Assembly (NCBI GenBank): GCA_965213575.1
Contig: CBDBZN010000006.1
Location: forward strand, 1-64,000
Origin: JAUHXS01 sp965213575
GTDB taxonomy: Bacteria > Bacteroidota > Bacteroidia > Chitinophagales > JAUHXS01
DNA: 64,000 nucleotides
Direction: 5' to 3'
This document shows, piece by piece, positions 17,701 to 27,312 of this stretch. Position numbers and translations under genes: made by a program. How positions within the stretch are numbered: position 1 is the stretch's first letter; each line of letters starts with the position of its first letter. Under the pieces are notes generated by a model. The model made no database searches. It was not told where the DNA came from and saw only the letters and a list, made by a program, of their open reading frames with translations.

Positions 17701-19700
17701 TAAAGCTAGAGTTCGACAATTTCCGAGTAAGCACTATTGGTAATGCCATTCAACCGGAGAAGGATATGTTGGAAGGGAATATTAACGGATTTTTTACGCT
17801 GAAAAAGCAAAATGAAAATCTTGTATTCATGTCTGATATGACGATCGAACAATTTAAATATGGAACAAATTACCTTGGTGATATCAGCTTTAAAGCACGG
17901 CAAGTAAACGAAACCAGATATGAAGTGGAAGCAACCGTTAAAGGCGCTAATGATATTGAATTAAAAGGTTATTATTTAGCCAATGAAAAGGGAGATTATA
18001 AGATGAATATCGACCTCGACGATATTGCTTTAAAATCGTTAGATTCTATAGCCGGCGATCAAATTACTCAGTTGAAAGGAAATATTACCGGCAACATGAT
18101 ACTTACCGGAGATAAAAACACCTTCGATATCAATGGAAGTTTAAATTTTAATCAAGCTAGTGTGCGAATAGCTTTATTAGGTACTCCTTTATATATGAAT
18201 AACGAGACGATTACATTCAATAAGAGAGGCTTTGTCTTAAATAAATTTACTATCGAAGGCCAAGGTGATGATAAAATGGTTATTGATGGTTTTGTAGATC
18301 CACAAACCTATGTAGATTATGATTTTAATCTTTCTATCAATACAGATCACTTCCATCTGATGAATACAACAGCAGAAAATAGTGATTTATTTTATGGCGA
18401 TTTATATTTAAAAAGTGATATGAAGTTAACAGGTAATACTACCCATCCTCATTTAAAAGTAGATGCCACCTTAGATGATTCTACAGATGTTACCTACATT
18501 TTACCTATTACTTCGCCCTCTGTAACAAACAGTGAAGGCGTGATAGAATTCGTTGAAGTAGATTCTACTGCCGGCCAAATCAAAATTACCTCGTTAGATA
18601 CGGCTGATGCAGGAGATACCGTAAAAGCGGGTTTTGAAGGAATTACGGTAGATGCTCGAGTCCGGGTAGCTTCTAATACTATCTTCAAATTAATTGTAGA
18701 TCCTTATGCAGGAGATTATCTGCAAATACAAGGTGGTGGAGACTTAAAGGTTGATATTAATGAATCCGGTGATATCACTATGGTTGGCCAATACGAAGTT
18801 CAGGATGGAGAATACCGACTCAGCTTTTATGGCTTAGTAAAAAAGAAGTTTCTTTTAGCTAAAGGAAGTACTATTTACTGGCAAGGAGATCCAACAGATG
18901 CCACCATGGATATAAGGGCAGAGTATGAAATATCTACAGACCCGAAAGAGCTATTTGTAAACTCTTCTAACTACTCTGCACAATTACCGGATGCGTATAG
19001 CAAACGGCTACCATTTATTGTAGGATTAAATATTGAGGGGGAACTCTTAAAACCTGAGATTACTTTTGATATAAGCTTAGAAGAAAAAGCCAAAGGGGCT
19101 TTAAATGGAGCGGTAAATGCTAAATTGGACGAGTTGAAATCTAATGAAGCAGAGCTTAACAAGCAGGTATTTGCCTTGCTGGTGTTAAACGGTTTTGTAG
19201 CAAGTACTCCGACAGATGGAGGTGGCGGTAGTGCCGTAAACAATGCTGCCCGGTCTAGTGTAAGTAAAATTTTAACCAATCAGTTAAACAACTTATCTAA
19301 TAGATATATCAAAGGCGCTGAGTTAGATTTCAACCTTCAATCATACGAAACAGCATCGGGTGGTAATGTACAAAGCCAAACAGACCTTGAAGTGGGTTTA
19401 ACTAAAAATTTACTAAATGACCGATTAAGTGTTAGAGTAGGTGGAAATGTTAATTTGGAAGGTGGAGATCAAACAGCACAGCAACAACAAGGATTGAGCA
19501 ACATTGCGGGAGATATCATTATAGAATATAAGATTACGGAAGATGGGCGATACAAGTTTAAAGTATTTAGAGCTAATAAGTTTGAAGGGGTATTAGACGG
19601 TGAGATTATAGAAACCGGAGTAGGCATTGTATTTACAAGAGATTACAATACATTTAATGAGTTATTTTCAAAAGATAAAAAGGAAGATGAAGAATATTAA
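14745..19700 (+). CDS. tamB: Translocation/assembly module TamB family protein
   Basis: 1651 residues. A single N-terminal membrane anchor (about 12-32) is followed by a very long beta-rich, AsmA/TamB-like periplasmic region with repeated short strands (LDLLYNGG, VKNLDILAANSE, INFTGKLKNV), and the C-terminal DUF490 domain (QVQDGEYRLSFYG-like stretch near 1360, then KITEDGRYKFKVFRANK). TamB-type bridges move phospholipids or assist outer-membrane protein assembly between the membranes. The end overlaps the next gene, a TamA-related lipoprotein, by 14 bp, which supports a Tam pair. Length is in the normal range for Bacteroidota. Confidence 0.92.
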   Translation: MKIPKLKSWLKWLIITVLGIILLVFSLLCVLHLPFAEKILSKEVTKFVSSKTDSEFRIGRIYLNFFFDLELQDIYAEDNSHDTLLKVDQLIVDINLLALLSKKIHIDEIILNNAVGNINRGIDSQFNFQFLIDAFADTTAIDTVATDSAAAPFEFGISEVTVNNIRFSMKDEISGLLLDHDIKKFYIDINDMDLESMEFEIDDLEIADAKNEVLIYKKTAPTEESEPSPFKITLNDAIIENVSVSFYDSTSSMELKTTIPNFEIEDIAFDLLAQSVAVEYVKLANLDLLYNGGVTAVDSTLVTADTTPAKSWSIIAEEIDITNNKIELIGILEDDLTAQIIALQANDLEYKDQFARGEIEKFQMNNNLYPDIRQLSIVFEVDSTSAKVKNLDILAANSEIHADASAKHPNLWKMNEETMNQLALSLNLDKSHINTNDVVKFVPSLDTVEQFQSFKNRNINIAANIQGTLENLNVNRLNILMDSNKINFTGKLKNVTDIEQAYFNINLDTLLIQKSLYAGFIDSATKESFALPPSISSGGAFKGTMKEMKIYNRLHIFSGHLATDITAKNLNNPGILSANGTINVKEFQLGKLLKQDSMLRNITAQADFAVTMKDTQLSSATVDLQAKEFFLNGYNYHNIELAGKLANDSVKFTSTIDDDNLVLDLTANANLDTINPYYSAKLDLKKSNLQELNWSNEQLSVNGILEARFKGKDLSRINGDLAVREVDVIKNGKPYKIDSLIAVSIDGDENTEVSIQSDFISGTLKGNINILNIPASLTQHIDHYIDIAEEPEKKIANEQFTFELKIEKPEILTQLLVPGLDELVTGKIEGSYNSKDTSLKIEISLPYIDYQDMQIDSFYVDINSNDNALKYDVGFSSFKQGALDINATSVAGDIKNDKIDTRLTVRDESAVEKYQINTLLAKKQDQYELSIQDQGLIISYDTWNVNEGNKVVFGDSTLQLYELQLSHGQEKLTISSPDAGKQVPPLKLEFDNFRVSTIGNAIQPEKDMLEGNINGFFTLKKQNENLVFMSDMTIEQFKYGTNYLGDISFKARQVNETRYEVEATVKGANDIELKGYYLANEKGDYKMNIDLDDIALKSLDSIAGDQITQLKGNITGNMILTGDKNTFDINGSLNFNQASVRIALLGTPLYMNNETITFNKRGFVLNKFTIEGQGDDKMVIDGFVDPQTYVDYDFNLSINTDHFHLMNTTAENSDLFYGDLYLKSDMKLTGNTTHPHLKVDATLDDSTDVTYILPITSPSVTNSEGVIEFVEVDSTAGQIKITSLDTADAGDTVKAGFEGITVDARVRVASNTIFKLIVDPYAGDYLQIQGGGDLKVDINESGDITMVGQYEVQDGEYRLSFYGLVKKKFLLAKGSTIYWQGDPTDATMDIRAEYEISTDPKELFVNSSNYSAQLPDAYSKRLPFIVGLNIEGELLKPEITFDISLEEKAKGALNGAVNAKLDELKSNEAELNKQVFALLVLNGFVASTPTDGGGGSAVNNAARSSVSKILTNQLNNLSNRYIKGAELDFNLQSYETASGGNVQSQTDLEVGLTKNLLNDRLSVRVGGNVNLEGGDQTAQQQQGLSNIAGDIIIEYKITEDGRYKFKVFRANKFEGVLDGEIIETGVGIVFTRDYNTFNELFSKDKKEDEEY

Positions 19701-22038
19701 TTCCTGTATCTTGTTTTCAAAAAATCCCTTCCAAGGCTTCGCATATTTATTTGTGCTGATACTGCTCTTTAACTCCTGTAGTAATACTAAATATTTAGCA
19801 GAAGGCGAGTCCTTATATTTAGGTTCTACTGTTGAAATCAAATCAGACAATAAAATCCCTTCCGGATTAGCCGGTGAGCTGGAAGGTATTATAAGGCCTC
19901 AACCTAATAAAAAATTCTTAGGTATAGGGAGGTTTAAATTATGGGTATACAATCAAGTTGATACGGTCGAAAAGCAAAAGGGATTTAAATATTGGTTAAA
20001 ATATAAATTAGGTGAACCCCCTGTATTATTTAAGGAAAATGATATTGATAACAACAAAAAAATCTTATCCGGAAAACTTAAAAATAAAGGCTTTTTTACG
20101 CCTGAAATTAGTGCAGAAGCCAAACAGAAAAAGAAGAAAAAAACAACCGTTACTTATACTGTTGAAGTTGACCAACAATATCATATTAATCAAATAACCT
20201 ACTTTATTACTGACAAAGCGATAGAACGTATTTTCTTAGATGCACGGGAAGATGCTCTTATTAAAGAAGGAGATGCTTATGATTTAGACAAACTGATTGC
20301 TGAACGAGCCCGTGTAGAAAGCATCTTAAAGAATAAAGGATATTATTATTTTAGGGATGACTACATTCTTTATCAGATAGATAGTTCATCAGCCGACAGC
20401 AACAATTTAGTCAATATTTTTGTACGAATTAAAGAAGAAGTTCCAGAAAAAGATCTACAAATCTATCAGATAGGAGACATTTCTGTTACCATTAACGAGA
20501 CCATCTTAGAAGATACCAATGAAATCAAAAATATACGCCAGGTAGGACAATATACGTATAAAACCGATGATGAATTTCCGGTAAAGCCAACTTTTTTAAA
20601 TGATCATATATTTTTAAAAGAAGATAGCATTTATAGAAAAGAAAATTTTAATGCTACCTTAAACAGAATGTCGGCATTAGGTGTCTTTTCTTATATTAAC
20701 ATCGACTTTAAAGATATAGGCGATCAAACACTGGATGCTGATATAACTTTAGCCATGCTTAAAAAAAGGTCGTTACGGGCAGAACTGGAATTAGTATCTA
20801 AATCTAATGGATTTACAGGGCCCGGGTTAAGTCTCTCTCTTTTAAACAGGAATTTTCTTAAAGGAGCGGAATTATTAAATATCAACTTTTTTGGAGGTTT
20901 TGAATCTCAAATAGGCGGTTCACAAACATCCGGTTTTGCAACATTTGAATATGGCGTAAATGTGTCACTTGACATGCCTGGTATACGGCCTAGTTTGGGA
21001 GTGTTAAATCCTGATAAAGATTATTTACCTAAAACAACTATTGAATTTGGTTATACCTTACAAAACAGGGTGCGATTTTATCAACTTAATTCCTTAAGTG
21101 GCTCCTATAGCTTCCGTTTTAATTCCTCTGCAAAGATAGATCATAAAATCAAAACCCTTTACCTTAGTTATTTAAAATTAAGCAACACCAGTGATGAATT
21201 TCAAGCTTTAATCAACGAAAACCCCATTTTAAAAACTTCTTTTGAAGAACAATTTTTAATAGGGCACGGCTATACTTTTAACTTTAATAATTTTGTAGAC
21301 CCGGACCGTAAAAATAATATAGCTTATACATTTGATTTAGACTTATCGGGTAATAGTGCTTATTTAATCCAAAGCTTAATCCAAGGAAAACCGGATAACG
21401 ATACCCTTCCTTATGAGTTATTCGGCAGGCCCTATGCGCAGTTTGCGAGAGTTAGCTCTAACTTTAGATATTATTTTAATTTTAAAAATTCTCATACGAT
21501 CGCTACCAGATTATATGCCGGTATAGGCTTGCCTTATTTAAATTCCAGTACACTCCCTTATACCAAGCAATTTTTTGTTGGAGGGCCAAACAGCTTAAGA
21601 GGATTTACCATTCGATCCGTTGGCCCGGGCTCCTATAATGGACAAGATGATACCATGTCCAGCCAATTTCTATTCTTAGATCAAACAGGCAACACAAAAC
21701 TTGAGACAAATGTAGAATACCGTTTCCCTATTGTAGCTATTCTAAAAGGAGCATTATTTGTAGATGCGGGTAATGTGTGGCTGACATATGACGATCCTAA
21801 AAAGCCCGGAGGTAAATTTGATCCACAGAAATTTATAAGTGAATTAGCGGTGAGTGCCGGATTTGGTATTAGAATAGACCCTCAGTTTTTTGTGATCAGA
21901 TTAGATATCGGCTTTCCTATCAGGAAACCTTATTTACCCGAAGCAGAGCGTTGGATCATAAACGATATAGATATAGCCAGTAAAGAATGGCGAAGAGATA
22001 ATTTGGTCTTAAATATTGCTATTGGATATCCTTTTTAA
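19687..22038 (+). CDS. tamL: TamL: BamA/TamA-family outer-membrane lipoprotein
   Basis: 783 residues from the ATG at 19687. That start puts a lipoprotein signal peptide at the N-terminus, ending LLFNSC with the lipidated Cys31; the open frame extends to a TTG at 19627 but those extra residues would ruin the signal. POTRA-like domains follow (about 40-330). A C-terminal 16-strand Omp85 barrel has the usual FFVGGPNSLRGFTIRSVGPG block, and LETNVEYRFPI, LFVDAGNVW and FGIRIDPQFFVIRLDIGFPI at the end. Lipidated TamA homologues (TamL) are known in Bacteroidota. Works with the overlapping tamB product. Confidence 0.9.
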   Translation: MKNINSCILFSKNPFQGFAYLFVLILLFNSCSNTKYLAEGESLYLGSTVEIKSDNKIPSGLAGELEGIIRPQPNKKFLGIGRFKLWVYNQVDTVEKQKGFKYWLKYKLGEPPVLFKENDIDNNKKILSGKLKNKGFFTPEISAEAKQKKKKKTTVTYTVEVDQQYHINQITYFITDKAIERIFLDAREDALIKEGDAYDLDKLIAERARVESILKNKGYYYFRDDYILYQIDSSSADSNNLVNIFVRIKEEVPEKDLQIYQIGDISVTINETILEDTNEIKNIRQVGQYTYKTDDEFPVKPTFLNDHIFLKEDSIYRKENFNATLNRMSALGVFSYINIDFKDIGDQTLDADITLAMLKKRSLRAELELVSKSNGFTGPGLSLSLLNRNFLKGAELLNINFFGGFESQIGGSQTSGFATFEYGVNVSLDMPGIRPSLGVLNPDKDYLPKTTIEFGYTLQNRVRFYQLNSLSGSYSFRFNSSAKIDHKIKTLYLSYLKLSNTSDEFQALINENPILKTSFEEQFLIGHGYTFNFNNFVDPDRKNNIAYTFDLDLSGNSAYLIQSLIQGKPDNDTLPYELFGRPYAQFARVSSNFRYYFNFKNSHTIATRLYAGIGLPYLNSSTLPYTKQFFVGGPNSLRGFTIRSVGPGSYNGQDDTMSSQFLFLDQTGNTKLETNVEYRFPIVAILKGALFVDAGNVWLTYDDPKKPGGKFDPQKFISELAVSAGFGIRIDPQFFVIRLDIGFPIRKPYLPEAERWIINDIDIASKEWRRDNLVLNIAIGYPF

Positions 22039-22062
22039 ACGGTAAAATTATAGAAAAACAAC

Positions 22063-23751
22063 CTATTTTATATCCTTAATATGTAATTGTAGCGACTTAT
22101 TTCCATTCCATTCATTCTCCTCTAAAGTATAACACATTTCGAAGTTGCCACTTTTAACTATATTGTAGTAAGCTGACATGTTAAATCCTATTCCACTCAT
22201 TTTTATATCTCTAGTTTGATAAACAGAGCATTTTAAATGTTTGTTTTTTATGACTTTTGACCAGCCGGTATCATATAGTTTTTTAGTCCTAAATACAGGT
22301 TTCATATTTTCCGGCCCGAATGGTGCAAATTGTTGTAAAATATTAAAAAAGGCAACTGTTATTTCAGTAAATTCTAAGTCTATGCTGATATCAATCTCCG
22401 GAGTAAGTTGTTCGGGTTTGATAGATGCAGCCACTACGTTTTCAAATTTTGTTTTAAACGCTTCAAAGTTTTCCGGCTTCATAGATAAGCCTGCTGCATA
22501 TTTATGGCCTCCATATTGCTCTAATAAATCTTCACAACACTTGATTGCTTCATGTACATTAAATCCTTTTACCGACCTTGCAGAACCTGTTAGCAGGCCA
22601 TTAGATTTTGTTAAAACAATAGTTGGGCGGTGATATTTTTCTATCAACCTAGATGCAACAATGCCCACTACTCCTTTATGCCAATGCTCTCGAAAAACTA
22701 CACTGGCCTTTTTTCCTTGTAATTCTTCTTCTACAATTTTTAATGCTTCTTGAGTTATTTGCTCATCCGTTTCCTTTCGGCTGGTGTTGTGATTATTTAA
22801 AATATGAGCGTTATCATTTGCCAGCCCTTTTTCAGATAACAACAACTTAACCGCATCTTTAGCATCGCCCATTCTTCCTGCAGCATTGATTTTAGGACCA
22901 ACCTTAAAAACTAATTCTTCAATTGTTATATTATTTTTTTCTAACCCTGCCACTTCTAATAAAGATTGAATGCCGGGAAATGGATCATTTCTTAATTCCT
23001 CTAATCCGAAATAAGCTAAAGTTCTGTTTTCACCGGTAATCGGGACAATATCTGAGGCAATGCTAATGGCAACTAATTGCAATAAATCGGTTATGTTTTC
23101 TAAGGAAATATTATTTTTCTGAGCATATGCTTCCACCAATTTAAATCCGATACCGCATCCACTCAATTCTTTATAGGGATAAATACAATCCTCCCTTTTA
23201 GGATCAAGAACAGCATGAGCATTTGGCAAATCACTTCCCGGAAGGTGATGATCACAAATGATAAAATCTATATTATGTTGTTGGGCATATTCAATTTGTT
23301 GTAAGGCTTTAATGCCACAATCTAAAGCTATAATGAGAGAAACATTATGTTTGGCAGCATAATCTATACTTTGTATGGAGATACCATATCCTTCTTCATA
23401 GCGATCAGGGATGTAATAATCTATATGTGCTGTGTATCTTGAAAAAAATGAATAGGCTAGCGCTACAGAAGTAGTGCCATCTACATCATAATCTCCATAA
23501 ATTAATATTTGTTCTTGATTTTTGATAGCCTTCTCTATTCTTAAAATTGCTTTATCCATATCCTTCATGAGAAATGGATCGTGTAAATGATCTAAAGATG
23601 GCCGGAAGAATTGTTTAGCTTGTTCATAATTTTCAATGCCTCGTTGAACAAGTAATTCACATAAAAGGGGATGAATGTTTAAAGCAATTTGCAATTGTTG
23701 GACTTTAGATGAATCCGCAGGTTGCCTAGTCCATCTGTTATTTTTGATCAT
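22063..23751 (-). CDS. recJ: Single-stranded-DNA-specific exonuclease RecJ
   Basis: 562-residue 5'-3' ssDNA exonuclease of the DHH phosphoesterase superfamily, used in recombination and mismatch repair. Motif DYDVDGTTS is near residues 85-93, the DHH motif (ICDHHLPG) near 165 and GPKINAAGRMGDA near 290, where INAAGR is typical of RecJ. The DHHA1 domain has GLLTGSARSVKGFN and YGGHKYAAGLSM. The C-terminal OB-like domain is present. Length is normal and the start ATG lies at the conserved N-terminus. Convergent with tamL, 24 bp apart. Confidence 0.95.
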   Translation of the reverse strand: MIKNNRWTRQPADSSKVQQLQIALNIHPLLCELLVQRGIENYEQAKQFFRPSLDHLHDPFLMKDMDKAILRIEKAIKNQEQILIYGDYDVDGTTSVALAYSFFSRYTAHIDYYIPDRYEEGYGISIQSIDYAAKHNVSLIIALDCGIKALQQIEYAQQHNIDFIICDHHLPGSDLPNAHAVLDPKREDCIYPYKELSGCGIGFKLVEAYAQKNNISLENITDLLQLVAISIASDIVPITGENRTLAYFGLEELRNDPFPGIQSLLEVAGLEKNNITIEELVFKVGPKINAAGRMGDAKDAVKLLLSEKGLANDNAHILNNHNTSRKETDEQITQEALKIVEEELQGKKASVVFREHWHKGVVGIVASRLIEKYHRPTIVLTKSNGLLTGSARSVKGFNVHEAIKCCEDLLEQYGGHKYAAGLSMKPENFEAFKTKFENVVAASIKPEQLTPEIDISIDLEFTEITVAFFNILQQFAPFGPENMKPVFRTKKLYDTGWSKVIKNKHLKCSVYQTRDIKMSGIGFNMSAYYNIVKSGNFEMCYTLEENEWNGNKSLQLHIKDIK

Positions 23752-23793
23752 AGCTTTCAGTCTATAAATTAGCCAACTCCAACTTTGTTATAA

Positions 23794-24669
23794 CTAAAAT
23801 TGGTAGGAGAATCCAATGGCAAGTACTTCTTTAAATTGAAGTCCAACTCCTTGAGTTTCGTCGCTTCTCGTCAAAATAATATCGTCATCATATATTAGAT
23901 TGGTAGAAACTGTAGCAGATAAATATTTATTTACTTTCATCGCAATGAGCGTTTCCCAGTTTATATCAATATTTCCAAAGCTGTCCAGGTAATTTGTAAA
24001 TAGGTCCAGCCTGGTTTTAACTTTTACATTTGTTAAAACTTCTTTTTCAAAATTAAATGATAGTGAGGTTCCAATCTCCGTTCTTACTGTTTTCCCGGAG
24101 TCTAGTCCAAAATCAGTTTCATCTACTTGCTCATCTAATATAAAAGTTAACTTTGCTGTTAAAGGAGAATAAAAGAGCGAAAAAGCCTCAGTAGGCTTAA
24201 AATCAAATCCTAAAGGTAGCAGTAAATATGCAGGCGACATAAAACTTGTTATATAATCAGTAGAAGTAGAATCTTCATAATCGTAACCGGGTGCTATTTG
24301 TGTCTTAAAGTTTGCCATAAACGTGAGGTATAACTTTTCGCGAAGCTTTCTTCCAACTTTAGAAACTACTCGAAGATTATCATCATTCTTCCTAAAGGTT
24401 TCAAAACTTTCTGTGTTCACTAAACCATAGGAGAGGTCAAAAGAATTTTCCCACCAGATTTTATTTTTGTTATAATTTCCAAATAAACTGACCACTCCGT
24501 TCAACGCTAAGGCATCTTCCCCTCCGGCTGTCCAATTAGAAAGTTTAGCTTGATTAATATTTAATGAAATTACGCCGCCTGCTTTCCATGCGGTATCCTC
24601 ATTATTTTGTGTCCATCCTGTTAGGTGAAGGATGCTTAATAAAAAGATAGTGGTAATAATTTTCATCAT
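23794..24669 (-). CDS. DUF3078 domain-containing protein
   Basis: About 292 residues from the ATG ATG pair at 24669/24666. The start chosen gives a clean signal peptide (MKIITTIFLLSILHLTGWTQ) behind an AAGAGA ribosome-binding sequence; the open frame runs further upstream into mscS and that extension looks wrong. The rest alternates in beta-barrel fashion (GGVISLNINQAKLSNWTAGG, NSFDLSYGLVN, YLTFMANFKTQ, ending EVLAIGFSYQF), as in DUF3078 proteins of Bacteroidota, probably outer membrane. Function unknown. Ten bases separate it from the mscS stop, so the two form an operon. Confidence 0.85.
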   Translation of the reverse strand: MMKIITTIFLLSILHLTGWTQNNEDTAWKAGGVISLNINQAKLSNWTAGGEDALALNGVVSLFGNYNKNKIWWENSFDLSYGLVNTESFETFRKNDDNLRVVSKVGRKLREKLYLTFMANFKTQIAPGYDYEDSTSTDYITSFMSPAYLLLPLGFDFKPTEAFSLFYSPLTAKLTFILDEQVDETDFGLDSGKTVRTEIGTSLSFNFEKEVLTNVKVKTRLDLFTNYLDSFGNIDINWETLIAMKVNKYLSATVSTNLIYDDDIILTRSDETQGVGLQFKEVLAIGFSYQF

Positions 24670-24679
24670 AATCTCTTTT

Positions 24680-25504
24680 TTAATTATTATAGACATGTAT
24701 ATCTCTTTGAGGAAACGGAATAGAAATATTTTCTTGATCAAATGTTTTTTTGACATTTTCGGTCATTAGATACTTTACCGGCCAATAGTCTACTGAATTT
24801 ACCCAGGTTTTAACGGCAAAATTTACGGAACTGTCTGCTAACTCTGATACCACAATTTGCGGTTCGGGCTCTTTAAGGATTCGTTCTTCTTTATCAATCA
24901 AGCTTTGTAATACATTTCTTGCTTTATCAATATCATCACCATAACCGATGCTAAATGTAAAATCGATTCTCCTTGTGGATTCGGTAGAATAATTGATCAC
25001 CGAACCTGTTGAAAGCGGGCCATTTGGAATAATGATCGTTTTATTATCCGGAGTTTTAAGAATGGTATGAAAGATCTCGATTTCTGTAACAGTGCCTGAA
25101 AAACCTTGAGATTCAATGAAATCGCCAACTTTAAATGGTTTTAAGAGCAAAAGGACTACGCCACCTGCAAAATTTTTCAACGTGCCGGAAAGCGCCATGC
25201 CTATTGCTAAACCTGCTGCACCTAGTATAGCGATGAAGGAAGTCATGGCAATACCAATCATATCCATTACGGCTATAGCTAGCAAAACTTTTAATAATCC
25301 GGAAATGAAGCTTCTAAGAAAAGTGGTTAAAGAAGGGTTTACATTTCTTTTAACCATTATTTTTCCAATAGCTGTAGCGAGGATCTTAATAAACCACAAA
25401 CCTACTATTAATAAGACAATACCGCCTACAAACTTTGGCCCATATTCTATTACTATTTCTACAAAATGATCTTTGTATTGATCAATTTTATCTATGCTTT
25501 TCAT
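24680..25504 (-). CDS. mscS: Small-conductance mechanosensitive channel (MscS family)
   Basis: 274 residues. Three N-terminal membrane segments (about 20-45, 60-80, 85-110) are followed by the pore-lining glycine/alanine-rich helix GAAGLAIGMALSGTLKNFAGGVVLLLLKPFKVGD and the cytoplasmic beta/alpha cage (ESQGFSGTVTEIEIFHT ... IIIPNGPL, RRIDFTFSIGYGDD), ending in ISIPFPQRDIHVY. Length matches E. coli MscS-type channels. The channel releases solutes on hypo-osmotic shock. First gene of a two-gene operon with the DUF3078 gene. Confidence 0.93.
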   Translation of the reverse strand: MKSIDKIDQYKDHFVEIVIEYGPKFVGGIVLLIVGLWFIKILATAIGKIMVKRNVNPSLTTFLRSFISGLLKVLLAIAVMDMIGIAMTSFIAILGAAGLAIGMALSGTLKNFAGGVVLLLLKPFKVGDFIESQGFSGTVTEIEIFHTILKTPDNKTIIIPNGPLSTGSVINYSTESTRRIDFTFSIGYGDDIDKARNVLQSLIDKEERILKEPEPQIVVSELADSSVNFAVKTWVNSVDYWPVKYLMTENVKKTFDQENISIPFPQRDIHVYNN

Positions 25505-25600
25505 GTATATATTTTATCTCCAGAATAAGTTGCAAGCAAAAATAACAATAGAATCGGGTTAATGAAAATCTCTGAAAAGAAGAAGTTTTATAGAGTAGAA

Positions 25601-27220
25601 TCAATATAACTTTAAATCTTTAAAAGCCCGATAGAAAATTTTAGTTTCAGGCAAAGCTTCGCGTATTTCCTCCACTTCATAATCTTCTATAAAATTGTAG
25701 CTGATGTCGAGGTCGTCTAATTCAATGAGTTTTTTGAGCCGCGGGGTCTCTACTTGAAAATTAAGCCTAGGGTTAAAACTTATATTTAAACTTTTAAGGC
25801 TATCCATCTCTGTAATGCATGCCGGCAAAGTATTTATTTCATTAATTTTTAAATTAAGAATCTCTAATCTATCCAACTCACAAAAACTTTCAGGGAGCTT
25901 ATCTAACAGATTATCTCTAAGATATAGTTCTTTTAAATTTTTTAGCTCTCCAAAATTTGCAGGTAATTGTTCTATTATCTGATCATTTAAGCTGAGTACT
26001 TTTAAGTTCTTAAGTGCCGCAATACTTGCCGGTATATTGCTTATTTTAAACAAATAAGTTTTAAAATAATCCCCATTTACTTGTAACTCTTCTAAATTTT
26101 TTAGCTCTCCAATCCAATCGGGCAGCTTGCTTATTCCATTCCAACTAAGGTCTAATGTTTTAAGCTGAGTTAATTCTTGGATTCCTTTAGGAAAAGCTTC
26201 CAGTTTATTCCAACTTATTAGTAAGGTTTCCAGATTTTTTAAGTTACTGATACCTGATGGCAGTTTTTCAAGATTATTTCCTCTTAAATCAAGTATTTTC
26301 AGCTTACTTAAGTTTTTTATACTAGCGGGCAAAGCAGCCAACTCATTCATGTTAGTTCCAATATATATGAAGCTCAGGTCAAGCAGCTCCAGGTTTTTTA
26401 ATTCGCCAATCTTAGATGATAATGTTTTTATCTGATTACCTTTTAAATGCAGTTCTTTTAAATTTTGCAAACCACCTACTTCATCAGGTATGGCTTGTAA
26501 GTCGCATTCATTTAGTATTAAGACCGTTAAATTGGGCAGTTGTTCCAGAGAACTAAAAACAGCCGCAGCATTGATCCGCTTATTACTCGTTAAGTCTAAA
26601 TATTCCAGACTTTCTATTGCGTTTAAAGACTTCGGAATACTGCTTAAGTTATTATATTTAAAGTTTAGCACTTTTAACTTGGGGAAGTTATACTGCTCAG
26701 GCAAGCTTGTCATCTGACAGAACGATACATCTAAAAATTCCAAATTGAGAACTTTTGATAGTTCTTCATATATCTCTTTATCTGCTAATAAAACATTGTG
26801 TTTTAGGTCTATTTTTTTAAGTTTTCCCAATTGGCTTATGGTGGAAGGAATACTCCTGAACATATTATCTCGTAAATACAATTCTTCTAAATTATTTAAA
26901 TTTCCTATTTCTTTAGGCAACACGGTATATTTGCCCCAGCTTAAGTGAAGGACTTTTAGTTTCGGAAGTTGTGACAATAATACGATAGCGCTATCCAGAT
27001 CTAACTCTCTACATTTAAAAAAATGCACTTCTTCTAAATTTTTGAATTGGGTAAAGCTTTTAGGCAGCCATTTAATGTCTTGATAGGATAATTTTAGAAT
27101 CGTCACATCACTTGGATTGGCTAATGCTTCACTTAAGTTAGTATAGATTTTACTTTCCTCAGCAAGACCCTGTAAAGCTATTCCTAAAGTAATGTAGAGC
27201 AGTAAAACTAATTTTTTCAT
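25601..27220 (-). CDS. Secreted leucine-rich-repeat protein
   Basis: 539 residues: a signal peptide (about 1-20, ending GLAE) and then almost nothing but leucine-rich repeats of about 23 residues, e.g. LKNLEELYLRDN, LKILDLRGNNLEKLPSGISN and LKNLKVLSLNDQIIEQLPANF. The repeat consensus LPxxIxxLxxLxxLxLxxNxL is that of bacterial LRR proteins of the protein-binding type. No sorting domain, kinase or other catalytic domain is seen, so it is probably a periplasmic or surface binding protein. Function otherwise unknown. It is a monocistronic unit, about 100 bp from mscS. Confidence 0.85.
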   Translation of the reverse strand: MKKLVLLLYITLGIALQGLAEESKIYTNLSEALANPSDVTILKLSYQDIKWLPKSFTQFKNLEEVHFFKCRELDLDSAIVLLSQLPKLKVLHLSWGKYTVLPKEIGNLNNLEELYLRDNMFRSIPSTISQLGKLKKIDLKHNVLLADKEIYEELSKVLNLEFLDVSFCQMTSLPEQYNFPKLKVLNFKYNNLSSIPKSLNAIESLEYLDLTSNKRINAAAVFSSLEQLPNLTVLILNECDLQAIPDEVGGLQNLKELHLKGNQIKTLSSKIGELKNLELLDLSFIYIGTNMNELAALPASIKNLSKLKILDLRGNNLEKLPSGISNLKNLETLLISWNKLEAFPKGIQELTQLKTLDLSWNGISKLPDWIGELKNLEELQVNGDYFKTYLFKISNIPASIAALKNLKVLSLNDQIIEQLPANFGELKNLKELYLRDNLLDKLPESFCELDRLEILNLKINEINTLPACITEMDSLKSLNISFNPRLNFQVETPRLKKLIELDDLDISYNFIEDYEVEEIREALPETKIFYRAFKDLKLY

Positions 27221-27312
27221 TTTTATGTGCTTTTAGATAAGTTGTTTAAAGTTAAAAAATTAGTCCGGAAGAACTTTAAACTTATAACTTTATACTTCAA
27301 AATCTAATTCCA

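Noticed and set aside
19627..19686. Upstream extension of the TamL reading frame to a TTG at 19627
   Set aside because: It lies inside the tamB coding region and would place 20 residues before the lipoprotein signal; the ATG at 19687 gives a proper lipobox.
25116..25469. Plus-strand ORF opposite mscS, and the similar one opposite recJ at 22241-22633
   Set aside because: Both are mirror frames of well-conserved genes, without homology or their own signals.
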